Part shown: in pieces, positions 23,625-35,060 of the stretch
How the letters are laid out: each line of letters starts with the position of its first letter
Position numbering within the stretch: position 1 is the stretch's first letter
Origin: Mesorhabditis belari
Taxonomy: Eukaryota > Nematoda > Chromadorea > Rhabditida > Rhabditidae
Length of the DNA: 64,000 nucleotides
Direction: 5' to 3'
NCBI GenBank assembly: GCA_958450365.1
Contig: CAUEEP010000411.1
Location: 62,001-126,000, forward strand
Made by a program: the position numbers and the translations under genes
The notes under the pieces: generated by a model
What the model was told of the DNA's origin: nothing
Databases searched by the model: none
What the model saw: only the letters and a program-made list of their open reading frames with translations

Positions 23625-24195
23625 TTGCGCACCCGGACATTTGCGCACCTTTTTTTCCGCACTTAGCCCATTAGCGCACCTTTTTTCGCGTTTTAAAAAA
23701 GCTCTAAAAGCTAATATTAACCAATTTCTATTCGGAAAGTTCTTTTTCTAGGTAATTTGAGGGTGTCGAATTCAAATTTTGGGGGTGGGACAAATGCGAT
23801 CTTTTTCTTGCGCACCCGGACATTTGCGCACCTTTTTTTTGCTGGAAAAGGCCTTAGGCAAGGCCGTAGAGCTTCAAAAACGTTTTCATAGAAGGGAATT
23901 GCATGCGTAGATTCCGAATTTCGACAAATCAGATCTCGCTGACACGTCAAATTTGGGCTAAAAGGCAAAAACTACGCAACTTAACGCTTTTCCTCAGTTT
24001 TTGCCTTTTAGCCCAAATTTGACGTGTTAGCGAGGTGTGATTTGTCGAAATTCGGAATCTACGCATGCGATTCCCTTCTATGGAAATATTTTCGAAGCTC
24101 TACGGCCTTGCCTTGGCCTTTTCCAGCAAAAAAAGATGCGCAAATGTCCGGGTGCGCAAAAAAAAAGGTCGCATTTGTCCAACGCCCCATTTTTC
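23625..24195. mobile_element. GCGCACCCGG fold-back element (copy 2 plus a palindrome)
   Basis: 23625-23785 repeats 22555-22745. 23785-24195 is a palindrome whose arms share AATTTGACGTGTTAGCGAGG-like and GCATGCGTAGATTCCGAATT sequence and end in GCGCAAATGTCCGGGTGCGC. Confidence 0.75.
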
Positions 24196-24369
24196 GGTGC
24201 AAACACAGCATTTCTGGTGCGCTGAAATCAGAAAGACATCAGAAAAGCGACCCAATTCTAGTTTATCAACTAGAGTTGAAGGAATTCATTCTTGAAACCG
24301 AAATAACGGTTGGTTACAAGAAATGCAGCTATTTTAGCATGATTTTGGGACATTTCATATACGAATCGC

Positions 24370-25560
24370 CTCTTTTTGGCGCCCCACCCCTTTTGCCATC
24401 GTCGATCTAACTTTGAACTCAAATATCTTGGAGTTGGATGGTCCAATTTCAAAAGTTTCTCTGCCAATCGATAGAGAAAGACTTGACGCGTCTAAAGATA
24501 TAAAAACTATTCAAACTGGACAACCGAACACCGAGCAATTTGAGCTCAAAGTTTTGCCATTGTCGATCTAACTTTGAACTCAAATATCTTGGAGTTGGAT
24601 GGTCCAATTTCAAAAGTTTCTCTACCAATCGATAGAGAATGATTAGGCGCATTGAATGATACCAAGAACATTAAAATTGGACAACCCAGCACCAAGATAT
24701 TAGGGTCTAAAGTTAGATTGCCAATGGCGAAGCGCGCGGGGCGCCTTTTTATTCGCGCAGCGTCCCCTTTTGCCATTAGCAATCCCTCTTTGCCATTGGC
24801 AATCCAACTTTGAGCTCAAACTTCTTGGTGTTGGGTTGACGGGGCGTCTTTTTATACGCGCATCGCCTCTTTTTGGCGCCCCACCCCTTTTTCCATTGGC
24901 AATCTAACTTTAGACTCAAATATCTTGGCGTTGGGTGGTTTGATTTCAATAGTTTTGATACCAATCGATAGAGAAAGGCTTGGTGCATCTAAAGATAGAA
25001 AAACTATTCAAATTGGACAGCTCAACAGGGAGAAATTTGAGTTCAAAGTTTTGCCATTGGCAATCCAACTTTGAACTCAAATATCTTAGTGTTGAGCTGT
25101 CCAATTTGAATAGTTTTGATACCAATCGACAGCTAAACCCTTGGCGCGTCTAATGATATTAAAAAGATTTAAATTGACCAACCCAACACCAAGATATTTG
25201 AGTTCAAAGTTTTGCCATTAGCAATCCAACTTTGAACTCAAATATCTTGGTGTTGAGCTGTCCAATTTGAATAGTTTTGATACCAATCGACAGCTAAACC
25301 CTTGGCGCGTCTAATGATATTAAAAAGATTTAAATTGAACAACCCAACACCGAGAAATTTGAGTTCAAAGTTTTGCCATTGGCAATCCAACTTTGAACTC
25401 AAATATCTTGGTGTTGAGCTGTCCAATTTGAATAGTTTTGATACCAATCGACAGCTAAACCCTTGGCGCGTCTAAAGATAGAAAAACTATTCAAATTGGA
25501 CAACCCAACACCGAGAAATTTGAGTTCAAAGTTTTGCCATTGGCCAAAGAGGCGGGCGGC
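24370..25560. repeat. Second block of the CAATCGATAGAGAAAG inverted modules
   Basis: At least seven head-to-head and tail-to-tail modules carry AACTTTGAACTCAAATATCT and its complement, separated by TTTGCCATTGGCAATC. The modules share the sequence found at 6390-7030 inside the LRR gene. Confidence 0.75.
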
Positions 25561-26074
25561 TTTTGAGCATACACTCGAAAGAAAGAGCAAAACCAAACTC
25601 TACTCAATTTCAGCCCATCCACTCCCGCGCTTCATTTCCATCAAATCGTCCAAAATGATTTCATTTTAGTAGTCCTAAAATAAAGGGAAATACAGAAAAA
25701 TTTCGAAATTTTCGTTTTCATTTCCTTTTTTTCTTTGCCCCTCAACCGGAAAATGATTCTATTTTGAGAAATTCGAATTTTTTCAAATTTTCCGCTTCAT
25801 TTCTCCCACTTGCTCATCACTGTATTTTTGGAAATCAGAAATTTTGGATATTTTTGGAAATCAGAAAATATTTTGCCTTCTCAAAGCCGACTTTCCCTTC
25901 AAAATTCTCAAGAAATTCTCGATTTTTCAATCGAAAATCCCCCCAAATAGTCCCTTTAATTATTTCTTTTTTTGCTTTTCTTTTCATTTATTTTTTTCAT
26001 TTCATTTAAAATCTCAATTTCTCTTGGGTTTTCTTCTAAAAAAAGTATTTGAAAACGAAAAAATGAAACTTATT

Positions 26075-27085
26075 TTGACTATAAACTTGAGAAAAAACTT
26101 TATTTTTATATATAGATCACTCCAAAATCTCTACGCTGTAATATAACGCCTTTTTTGTTCCAGATTTGTAGCCCTATCCAATAGAACGAGACTACAAAGT
26201 GCTAAAAATAGCACGAAAGATGGAGCTGGTGAATTGCTCTGATCTTTGTGTCATTCAAAAGCTCAAAGTTGGCTCAATTTGATAAAAAGGTCTTGTTTTG
26301 ATTGAGTGGAAAGATTGGTAGACTGATAAGTGCCGGAAGAGTCTGGAAAAGTACAGAAATAGTATAGCTATTCAAGAGCAGCTACAGTAAGCTCTAGAGC
26401 AGCTACAGTAATCCCTAGAGCAGCTAGCAGCAGCCTAGAGCAGCTACAGTAATCTCTAGAAAATTGGTTAAAATTGCTTAAAATTGTTTAAAATTGGTTA
26501 AATTTGGTTAAATTTGGTTAAATTTGGTTAAATTTGGTTAAAATTGGTTAAATTTGGTTAAATTTGGTTAAATTTGGTTAAATTTGGTCAACATCATTAA
26601 AATTGATTACTGTAGCTGCTCTAAAGATGATAGCTGGTCTAGGGATTACTGTAGCTGCTCTAGGGATTACTGTAGCTGCTCTAGAGCTTACTGTAACTGC
26701 TCTAGAGATGATAGCTGCTCTAAGGATTACTAGCTGCTCTAGGGATTACTGTAGCTGCTCTAGAGCTTACTGTAGCTGCTCTTGACTAGCTATACTATTT
26801 CTGTACTCTTCCAGACTCTTCCGGCACTTATCAGTCTACCAATCTTTCCACTCAATCAAAACAAGACCTTTTTATCAAATTGAGCCAACTTTGAGCTTTT
26901 GAATGACACAAAGATCAGAGCAATTCACCAGCTCCATCTTTCGTGCTATTTTTAGCACTTTGTAGTCTCGTTCTATTGGATAGGGCTACAAATCTGGAGA
27001 AAAAAAGGCGTTATATTACAGCGTAGAGATTTTGGAGTGATCTATCTATAAATATAACGTTTTTTTTTGTCAAGTTTATAGTCGT
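26075..27085. mobile_element. 1-kb near-perfect palindrome (arms about 470 bp)
   Basis: The left arm, from about 26075 (GACTATAAACTTGA), reverse-complements to the right arm ending about 27085 (TCAAGTTTATAGTC). Shared internal blocks include AAAGGCGTTATATTACAGCG and AATGACACAAAGATCAGAGC. The inner arms contain GAGCAGCTACAGTAA modules, and the centre (26460-26590) is an AAATTTGGTT array. No ORF is visible. Confidence 0.85.
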
Positions 27086-27315
27086 ATTGCTATAAATAGA
27101 CTGCTATAAATAGCTATAAATAGCAAAAAATCGGATTAGAGATCGTGAATTGATCTTGCTGTCATTTAAAAGCTCAAAGTTGGTTTTTCGGTAAAAGAAT
27201 TTTGAGAACTCGCTATTCTACGCTTTTCTACGCTTTTCTACAAGTGTTTATAGTCTGATCTTGTAGTTTGTAGCGCTGCTTTCTAGTAGGGAATCGTTTG
27301 GGGTGTACGGTAGCT

Positions 27316-27950
27316 GCTGGAAAGGAAACCAGAAACCCTGACATGGTTTGGCTGGAAACAGAGTGTTTCTGATGCTGAATTTTACGGGGATTCCGAATCT
27401 ATAGAAATTTATAAGAAAAAAAGCTCTATCTAGCATGGATCTGACAAAAAATAAAAAATAGGTCGAAGCCGGGATTGAACCTGTGGAAAGAGGTGGCGGT
27501 CCGGCTATCACTCAAGCACACTAACCACTAGGCCACGGAAGCGGCTGGAAGGGCTTCGTGAAAAGCGTTTTTCTTTCCCTTTCAACTTTTTTGGCATCTT
27601 TTTGACATCTTGAGCCTGAGCCAGAAGATTCAGAGCCAATAAGATTCTTTTTGACGAGGACGGTCCAGTTACCTCGGTGGTCTAGTGGTTAGTGCGCTTA
27701 GTTCATAGGCGAGCCGCTGACCCGGTTGCACGGGTTCAATCCCTCGAACGGTCAGCTGCCATTTTTTTGATTTTTTTCTTGTCATATTAGCGTAGATTCG
27801 TCAGATACATGTTAGATAGAGCTTTTTTCTTATAAATTTCTACAGATTTGGAATCCCCGTGATGCCCGGAATCCCGGAATCCCCAATTCTGCATCAAAAA
27901 CACTCTGTTTCCAGTCAAACAATGGGTCTGGTTTCCTTGTAAGCAGCTAC
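27316..27950. repeat. Inverted pair of tRNA-derived SINE-like elements
   Basis: Outer arms match in inverse orientation (CTGGAAACAGAGTGTTT..TTTATAAGAAAAAA..ATCTAGCATG). Each arm has a tRNA-like head: minus strand 27545-27465 (TGGCCTAGTGGTTAGTGTGC..GGTTCAATCCC) and plus strand 27672-27757 (TGGTCTAGTGGTTAGTGCGC..GGTTCAATCCC). These are good Pol III A and B boxes, but the acceptor and T stems do not pair, so they are not working tRNAs. Confidence 0.7.
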
Positions 27951-28009
27951 AAATAGATGTTAGATGAAGTTGTGGCTACGGATTAGCGTATTACGATTGT
28001 TGTCTTTGT

Positions 28010-28080
28010 ACAGACCTTTGTACAGATCTTTGTACAGATCTTTGTACAGATCTTTGTACAGATCTTTGTACCCTGTTTTC
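28010..28080. repeat. 12-bp array TTTGTACAGATC
   Basis: Five to six units. Confidence 0.85.
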
Positions 28081-28484
28081 TTACAGGCTTAGACTCTTCC
28101 GGTACTTATTTGCCTAAAGAAGATAGATAAAGAGCTAAAAGATAAAGAGCTAAAGCTAAATAGCTTTATAATTAAACACTTTCTTTTCTTTATCAAAATT
28201 TGATTTTGGATGCTTTTTTGGATGCTTTTTTTTGGGAAATTTTGTTGTTTAGACTGTCAGGAAATGAAAATGGGATTTGAGGGTAGTTTCGGTGCCTTTT
28301 TAAACTCATTCACTTCATTTAAATGATTAGAAAATGTTAGTTCTGTGATTTATTATATAAAAAACGATAGCTTTGTGTCAATGAAAGTTTTTAGATCGAT
28401 CTTTTGACAATTTGATGATCGATCTTTTGATAATCGATCGAAAAGATCACAAAGATCGATCTTTTTAACATTTTAAACGCTTTA

Positions 28485-28865
28485 TCCATCTCCAGAGCAG
28501 CTTTATCCATCTCTAGAGCAGCTTTATCCATCTCTAGAGCAGCTTTATCCATCTCCAGAGCAGTTTTATCCATCTCTAGAGCAGCTTTATCCATCTCCAG
28601 AGCTTTATCCATCTCTAGAGCAGCTTTATCCATCTCCAGAGCAGCTTTATCCATCTCTAGAGCAGCTTTATCCATCTCTAGAGCAGCTTTATCCATCTCC
28701 AGAGCAGCTTTATCCATCTCTAGAGCAGCTTTATCCATCTCCAGAGCTTTATCCATCTCTAGAGCAGCTTTATCCATCTCTAGAGCAGCTTTATCCATCT
28801 CTAGAGCAGCTTTATCCATCTCCAGAGCTTTATCCATCTCTAGAGCAGCTTTATCCATCTCTAGA
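28485..28865. repeat. 21-bp array TTTATCCATCTCTAGAGCAG C
   Basis: About 18 units, some shortened by 6 bp (losing AGCAGC). The minus frame of MDKAALE repeats is open only because the period is 7 codons. Confidence 0.95.
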
Positions 28866-29269
28866 ACACTCTTTTATCAATCCAGCAAATCAATCCAACA
28901 AATTTGAGCCTTTATTGACTAAATTCTTAGAAGTAGACCTAAATCTTTCAAAAATTCAGAAAATTCCTTTCCATTTCCATTCCTTCATCACTTGAATAGT
29001 CAAAAAGAGGCAATTCTTTTTATAAAGTGACGTCATTCTTTTTATGGAATTGAGAACAAATTGAACTTTCTCTCTTTCTCTCTTTTTTTTTGCCCTTTTT
29101 ACCCACTTTAGCTCCTTTTCCCCCGATTCTTTCCCACTGAATGATTGACGGGGTTCACTTTGACGAAAAGACTTCTCTTTTTTTTGAGTTTTTATCTATT
29201 TAGGGAATAAAAGAGCTTGAGCAAACCACTGGTTCATTGGGTGTACTTTAAGCTCAGCTTCTAGTGCAC

Positions 29270-29605
29270 ACAACTTTTGTTTAAGCTCTAGCAAACCTTG
29301 GTGAGCCCTAATAAACTCTAGTAAACCCTGGTAAGCCCTAGTAAACCCTAGTAACCTTAGTAAACCCCTATTGAACCCTAGTGAACCCTAGTAAACCCTA
29401 GTAACCTTAGTAAACCCCTATTGAACCCTAGTGAACCCTAGTAAACCCTAGTAACCTTAGTAAACCCCTATTGAACCCTAGTGAACCCTAGTAAACCCTA
29501 ATAACCTTAGTAAACCCCTATTGAACCCTAGTGAACCCTAGTGAACCCTAGTAAACTCTAGTAAACTCGAGTAAACTCTAGTAAACCCTGGTGAGCCCTA
29601 GTAAG
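29270..29605. repeat. 50-bp higher-order array of CCCTAGTAAAC
   Basis: Basic unit CCCTAGTAAA / CCCTAGTGAA. GTAACCTTAGTAAACCCCTA recurs every 50 bp (29351, 29401, 29451, 29501). It runs directly into a TTAGGC block. Confidence 0.9.
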
Positions 29606-29930
29606 CTTTAGGCTTAGGCTTGGACTTAGGCTTGGACTTAGGCTTAGGCTTAGGCTTAGGCTTAGGCTTAGGCTTAGGCTTTTAGGCTTAGGCTTAGGCT
29701 CAGGCTTAGGCTTAGGCTTAGGCTTAGGCTTAGGCTCAGGCTTAGGCTTTAGGCTCAGGCTTGGACTCAGACGTGGACTTAGGCTTTAGGCTTAGGCTTA
29801 GGCTTTGGCTTAGGCTTTAGGCTCAGGCTTGGACTCAGACTTGAACTTAGGCTTTAGGCTCAGGCTTAGACTCAGACTTGGACTTAGGCTTTAGGCTTAG
29901 GCTTAGGCTTAGGCTTAGCTTCTTCTGAAG
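29605..29930 (+). repeat. Interstitial (TTAGGC)n block
   Basis: TTAGGC repeats with TCAGGC, TTTAGGC and GGACTTAGGC variants. Confidence 0.8.
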
Positions 29931-29989
29931 CAGTGAACTGAACGAAATTTGTCCTTCTATATCTAATTTGTGCTTCTTTCCAAACTCAA

Positions 29990-30240
29990 GCTTTCTAATG
30001 CATTGAATTCCGTATTCCCAATGAAATCAAGGTCTAATAGGTCTTAGGCTTTGTGCGAAGGCTAGCGGCCTGCGCCTCGCACTAAGTCTATTTGGGTTCG
30101 GGTTAAGCCTCTATGTTCCGAATCCCGGCCAGTTCTCAGAGCTTAAGGACAAGCGCGAAGCGATCCTCATGCGCCGCCTATAGGAGGGTTTTGGTTAGGC
30201 TTAGGCTTAGGCTTAGGCTTAGGCTTAGGCTCGCAAGGGA
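29990..30240 (+). repeat. GC-rich module between TTAGGC blocks
   Basis: Starts with GAATTCCGTATTCCCAATGA AATCAAGGTCTAATA, the inverse of 15915-15955, which also lies next to a telomere-like array. A GC-rich stretch follows (GCGGCCTGCGCCTCGCACTA), then about six TTAGGC units (30195-30232). GCACTAAG..TATTTGGGTTCGGGTTAA resembles 8333-8365 beside the CTTAGACAAAGG array. Confidence 0.6.
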
Positions 30241-30244
30241 ACCT

Positions 30245-30638
30245 TCTCAAGTTGCTCGCGAGTTACAATATGTGAATATAAATTAAATAATTATAAATAG
30301 ATAAATAAAATAAATAAATAGTTTTTTAAAAGTTCTTTAAACCATTTAAATTGTGTTGAAATGTTTTAAAAGGGCAGACTAACCAGTAGGTTATAGTTTG
30401 AACAGTTTTAACTAGTTTTAACACTAACCAAACTAACCACACTAACCATAATAATCACTAACCATTAGTTTATCAGCTAGCTTTTGGGATGGCGAAAGGA
30501 AAGCCCTTCCACCGGCAGTTTCCCAGAGATTCGAGAAAAGCCTTCGAAATTCAAATGCCTATAACTTCCTGCGTTTTACCGATTAGCGGTTTTTGGAAAC
30601 AGGTTCTGAACGTTGATTTTCAGCTCTTTCTCTTGGCA

Positions 30639-30672
<34 letters not shown>

Positions 30673-31070
30673 CATATTGTAACTGGAAAGGTTCCCTTGT
30701 TAGGTTCAGGCTCTTTTTCCAAAATTTCTTTGGATTTTGCTGTTTTTCTTTGCTAAATAAGCGGTTCACTAGGCGTACCTTTTGCCTTTTTTTAGCCAAA
30801 AGGAGCCTTTTTTGATCTACGAAAGTTTTCTCAACCGTTTTTCTCAACAAATCGTTTACTCGATCAGCGAAAGTGTAAGAAAAACTAAGTTCGACGAAAA
30901 CACACTTCAAAATTTGCAACCAGTTTTCGGAGAAATGAATCACTGGTCAGAGCTGAATTCTAAATCTCAATGTCGTTATATTGGGTTTAATTTAAAGGCG
31001 AATTGTCTTCTATTCCGTGTAAGTGATACACGTAGTCAAGCATTCTACGAGCAGCAACAATCAGAGCAGC
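30245..31070. other. Weakly open region without a supported gene
   Basis: A start at 30489 opens a frame (MAKGKPFHRQFPRDSRK) and another frame opens at 30782, but neither shows a domain or consistent splice sites. A (TTTC)n tract lies at 30640-30675. Confidence 0.35.
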
Positions 31071-31074
31071 ATTC

Positions 31075-31535
31075 TACGATCTTTGGCTAGATCTTTGTCT
31101 AGATCTTTGTCTAGATCTTTATCTAGATCTTTGGCTAGTTCTTTGGCTAGATCTTTCTCTAGATCTTTGTCTAGATCTTTGTCTAGATCTTTGTCTAGAT
31201 CTTTGTCTAGATCTTTGGCTAGATCTTTGGCTAGATCTTTGGCTAGATCTTTGGCTAGATCTTTGTCTAGATCTTTGTCTAGATCTTTGTCTAGATCTTT
31301 GGCTAGATCTTTGGCTAGATCTTTGGCTAGATCTTTGGCTAGATCTTTGTCTAGATCTTTCTCTAGATCTTTGGCTAGTTCTTTGGCTAGATCTTTGGCT
31401 AGTTCTTTGGCTAGATCTTTGGCTAGTTCTTTGGCTAGATCTTTGTCTAGATCTTTGGCTAGTTCTTTGGCTAGATCTTTGTCTAGATCTTTCTCTAGAT
31501 CTTTGTCTAGATCTTTCTCTAGTTCTTTGTTTGTT
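31075..31535. repeat. 12-bp array TAGATCTTTGGC
   Basis: About 38 units with G/T variants (TTTGGC, TTTGTC, TTTCTC). Long SRSL and SQRS frames are artefacts. Confidence 0.95.
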
Positions 31536-31989
31536 TAGATCTTTGCTTAGCTTCAGGAGAAGCCGTTTTTTCCATTTTGCCTGGAGCATTAGAGCAAAGC
31601 ATTAATTCAATGTCTAGAGCAAAGCATTAATTCAAATTCAATCCTAAACTTTGAATTAACAGTACTATAGTATTTTGGTCTGTAAACACCTACTTTTTTC
31701 GAACTTTTCACTAGTTTTAAAGACTTTTTCTGGGGTAATTCACTGCACTAAATCCATTGGAAGCATTTATAAACGATTCTGAACAACTTTTATGCCATTT
31801 AAGCAACTTTTAAGCCAACGATTCCGAGCCTTCAAAAGTGGCTCTGTTTCCATTGGGTTAGGACGAAATTAAGAGGCTTAAAGCCTCAGTAACTGCTTGG
31901 CTAAACAGTTACTAAAGGTATTAGCTAAACAAACAGTTACTAAAGCTTAAATAAATATCAAATCAAGAATCTAGGCTATGAGAAATGCT

Positions 31990-32205
31990 AGAAGTAAAGC
32001 AAAAAGCTAACAAAAGCTAACAAAAGCTAACAAAAGCTAGCAAAAGCTAGCAAAAGCTATCTAAAGCTAACAAAAGCTAACAAAAGCTAACAAAAGCTAG
32101 CTAAAGCTAACAAAAGCTAGCAAAAAGCTAACAAAAGCTAGCTAAAAGCTAACAAAAGCTAACAAAGCTAGCAAAAGCTAACAAAAGCTAACAAAAAGCT
32201 TTGTA
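31990..32205. repeat. 10-bp array AAAAGCTAAC
   Basis: About 20 units with AAAGCTAGC variants. A small AGATCAAGATC patch follows at 32240-32300. Confidence 0.9.
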
Positions 32206-32524
32206 AGTAAATCAGATTGAAAATCAGCTTGTCATAATCAGAATCAAGATCAGATCAAGATCAGATCAAGCTCAGATCAAGATCAGATCAAGCCCAGATC
32301 CTAAAGAACAGAATCAAGTACACAATCCAGAGCTCTGTTTTATTTTTTCTTCATATCTTGTCTTTCTTTTACTAAACTTTCATATCAAATCACTTTCCCA
32401 TTTTCCATTTCCCCAAATTTCATGTTTTTTCTGAACTCCAGTGTCTCGGAGATAATCTTTTCGTCTAAAAGCACAGAAATTAGATACTTTACTATGGATT
32501 TTGACCTAAAAATCATTATTTTAC

Positions 32525-33252
32525 TTATAGTTACATATATGTTGTGTCCGATTTAGATTCAATCTTCGATTTAGATTGAACTTATCGCGGACGTCCTACT
32601 TAGATTACAGTCTATATCGGACGTCCGATTGAGATTACAGTCTATATGGGACGTCCGACTTAGATTACAGTCTATATGGGACGTCCGACTTAGATTACAG
32701 TCTATATGGGACGTCCGACTTAGATTACAGTCTATATCGGACGTCCGATTGAGATTACAGTCTGTATGGGACGTCCGATTGAGATTACAGTCTGTATGGG
32801 ACGTCCGATTGAGATTACAGTCTGTATGGGACGTCCGATTGAGATTACAGTCTGTATGGGACGTCCGATTGAGATTACAGTCTGTATGGGACGTCCGATT
32901 GAGATTACAGTCTATATCGGACGTCCGATTGAGATTACAGTTTATATCGGACGTCTGATTTAGATTCAACCTAAATCTAATATAGATTGAACAATAATAC
33001 GTCTTATATAGATTGAACAATAATATAAACGTGCTTAATATATGTTCTTAAGCGTTTTCTATAGTTTTCTGCATTTTTCAAAGGTCTTTTATTGTCTTTT
33101 TTCGAGAATTTCAACGTTCAATCTATACAAGACGTATTATTGTTCAATCAATATAAGATTTAGATTGAATCTAAATCGGACGTCCGATATAGAATGTAAT
33201 CTAAGTCGGACGTCCGCGATAAGTTCAATCTAAATCCGACACAACATATATA
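32525..33252. repeat. Inverted-repeat element carrying a 30-bp array
   Basis: The outer ends ATATATGTTGTGTCCGATTT and AAATCCGACACAACATATAT are inverted; inner pairs include GATAAGTTCAATCTAAAT and ACAATAATACGTCTTATATA. Inside, 32600-32955 is a 30-bp tandem unit (GGACGTCCGATTGAGATTAC AGTCTRTATS). The frames over it are artefacts of the multiple-of-3 period. Confidence 0.75.
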
Positions 33253-33559
33253 ATATTCAAAAAGCATTGTATCAATCTGTCCTCGTGCCGTCTCGTGTTG
33301 AAGGAAAGGAAACGAAAGATAAGGCGAGGTCAGCTATTTACAGCACTTTTTTTACCCCGGAAATCTCCCTCAACAGCACTTTTTTTTGCCCATTTTCCCC
33401 TCAAAATCAGAACTTTTTCAATCAGAACTTTCTGGCGTTGATCTGTGGTTTTTTTTGCAGCTTTTTGCAGCTTTGCAAGTAAAGAACGAGTCCAAATCGT
33501 TTCCCACCCTTAATTCTTACAGCCTAGTAGAGAAATGACTAACTTTTAAATAAGATTGA

Positions 33560-34400
33560 TTAAAATGAATGGCTTCAATCGATTCACCGACTTCGAAAAC
33601 CCTTGGATACGTCCAGATCGTTTCCCACCCTTAATTCTTACACCTTAGTAGTGAAATGATTAACTTTTGAATAAGATTGATTAAAATGAATAGCTTCAAT
33701 CGATTCACCGACCTCGAAAACCCTTGGATACAAATTTTCAGCTAAATATCTTCTTTTTAAGACATCTTCAAAGCAAGAGAGAAATCTCTAAATGACTGGC
33801 GAAATGTCCTTTGTGTGCGCGCACAATCGCTCGCCTTCTGGCGCACAGTCCAGATAGATAGGTGCTCCTTTTGGAGATCCCTAAAGTGAGCGACTGAGCC
33901 GGTTTTTGGTGTTTTAGGTTTTAGACGTCTTTTAGGAATCCCACATCGTTGAGAAAAATGGCGAAAAGTCTCGGAATCAGCAAGAACAGTGTCTGGGGAA
34001 TTGTTCAGGTCGCTTGGAAGCTCCAGAAGCTTGGAATACGCAGCAAGAAACTCAATCGGGTACACTTCTTGGATGACAAGGAGAAGCTCCAATGCAAGAA
34101 GATGATTGGTCGTAAATGGTCGCTTAGACAAGATTGCATTTACCGATGAGAAGATTTTCACCGTTCAACCAATCCACAATCAATCCACAATCGCAAAACC
34201 ATCGCCAACTTCTTAAGCAAGGCCTCAAGAACACTTTTACAGCAAAACTGATGGTACGGCAACATTTTCCTGCTTCCGTAATGGTCTGGGCGAGCATCTC
34301 TCCCATCTAAATAACTGGCTTGTTCTGGCTTGACTGGAATGTTCTTTATTGTGTGCGCACAATCGCTTGTCTTCTGGCACATCATCCTAATAGATAGCTG
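33560..34400 (+). pseudogene. Broken Tc1-like element with helix-turn-helix and DDE pieces
   Basis: HTH-like MAKSLGISKNSVWGIVQ at 33958, then in another frame TDEKIFTVQPIHN near 34145, and in a third frame PASVMVWASISP near 34270. The first catalytic Asp (TDEKIF) and MVWA block are those of Tc1/mariner transposases. Flanking GTGTGCGCGCACAATCGC motifs occur near 33812 and 34352 and probably mark sub-terminal repeats. Frameshifts make it inactive. Confidence 0.7.
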
Positions 34401-34409
34401 GTCCCTTTC

Positions 34410-34640
34410 CATCGATGAGATCGATAGGATCGATGAGAAAAATGGCGAAAAGTCTCGGAATCTGCAAGAACAGTGTCTGGGGAATTGTCCAGGTCGCTTG
34501 GAAGCTCCAGAAGCTTGGAATACGGAGTAAGAAACTCAACCAGCTACACTTCTTGGATGACGGGTACAACCGGATACACTTCTCAACCAGCTACACTTCT
34601 TGGATCACAAGGGAAAAGGGGAAGCACTGAGCAGAGGATT
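34410..34640 (+). pseudogene. Duplicate of the Tc1-like HTH region
   Basis: Repeats AAAATGGCGAAAAGTCTCGG and about 120 bp beyond, from the element at 33.9 kb, with small differences (for example CAGCAAGAAC against CTGCAAGAAC). It then diverges into repeated CACTTCTTGGAT pieces. Confidence 0.7.
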
Positions 34641-34944
34641 TGGCTGGCAAATGGACAATCTCTGTCGATTTTCTTGATTGATCTTGATTGATCGAATTTT
34701 ACAAAAATCGGCGGCAATTTCCTTTGATGAATGATTTTCTGTTGGTGTTGGCCACGATTTGAGTTGCCTGGAATTCAGCTGTCAGCTGTCATTCAGATCC
34801 AGCTGTCATTCAGAAATTGATCTCTAGCATGTCAAATAGAATTTGTAACGAAGCTCGTTACGCTTGTAACGAAGCTTGTAAGCTCGCTACGTTACAAACT
34901 CAAGCTTGTCGATACTTTAAAAGGTTTCTTATGCCCGGGGAGAA

Positions 34945-35060
34945 AAGGCACATTGGTGGGACATTGGTGGCGCATTGATGGCGCAGTGGTGGCACATTGG
35001 TGGCGCATTGGTGGCGGATTGGTGGCACATTGATGGCACATTGATGGCACATTGGTGGCA
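34945..35060. repeat. GGTGGCACATTGATGGCACA array, locus 1
   Basis: 12-bp units next to the tRNA-like piece; GTGGCACA matches the tRNA-like A-box start. A second copy is at 35320-35415. Confidence 0.85.

Noticed and set aside
24024..24410. A 128-codon plus-strand gene
   Set aside because: Overlaps one arm of the GCGCACCCGG palindrome and the neighbouring inverted modules.
27465..27757. Two functional tRNA genes
   Set aside because: A and B boxes are good, but acceptor and T stems do not pair and the anticodon arms are irregular; tRNA-derived repeats fit better.
29605..30235. A true chromosome end
   Set aside because: TTAGGC runs are short, variant-rich and flanked on both sides by ordinary sequence, so they are interstitial.
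30489..30815. A 108-codon plus-strand gene
   Set aside because: No domain, contains a (TTTC)n tract, and no convincing splice partners or codon bias.
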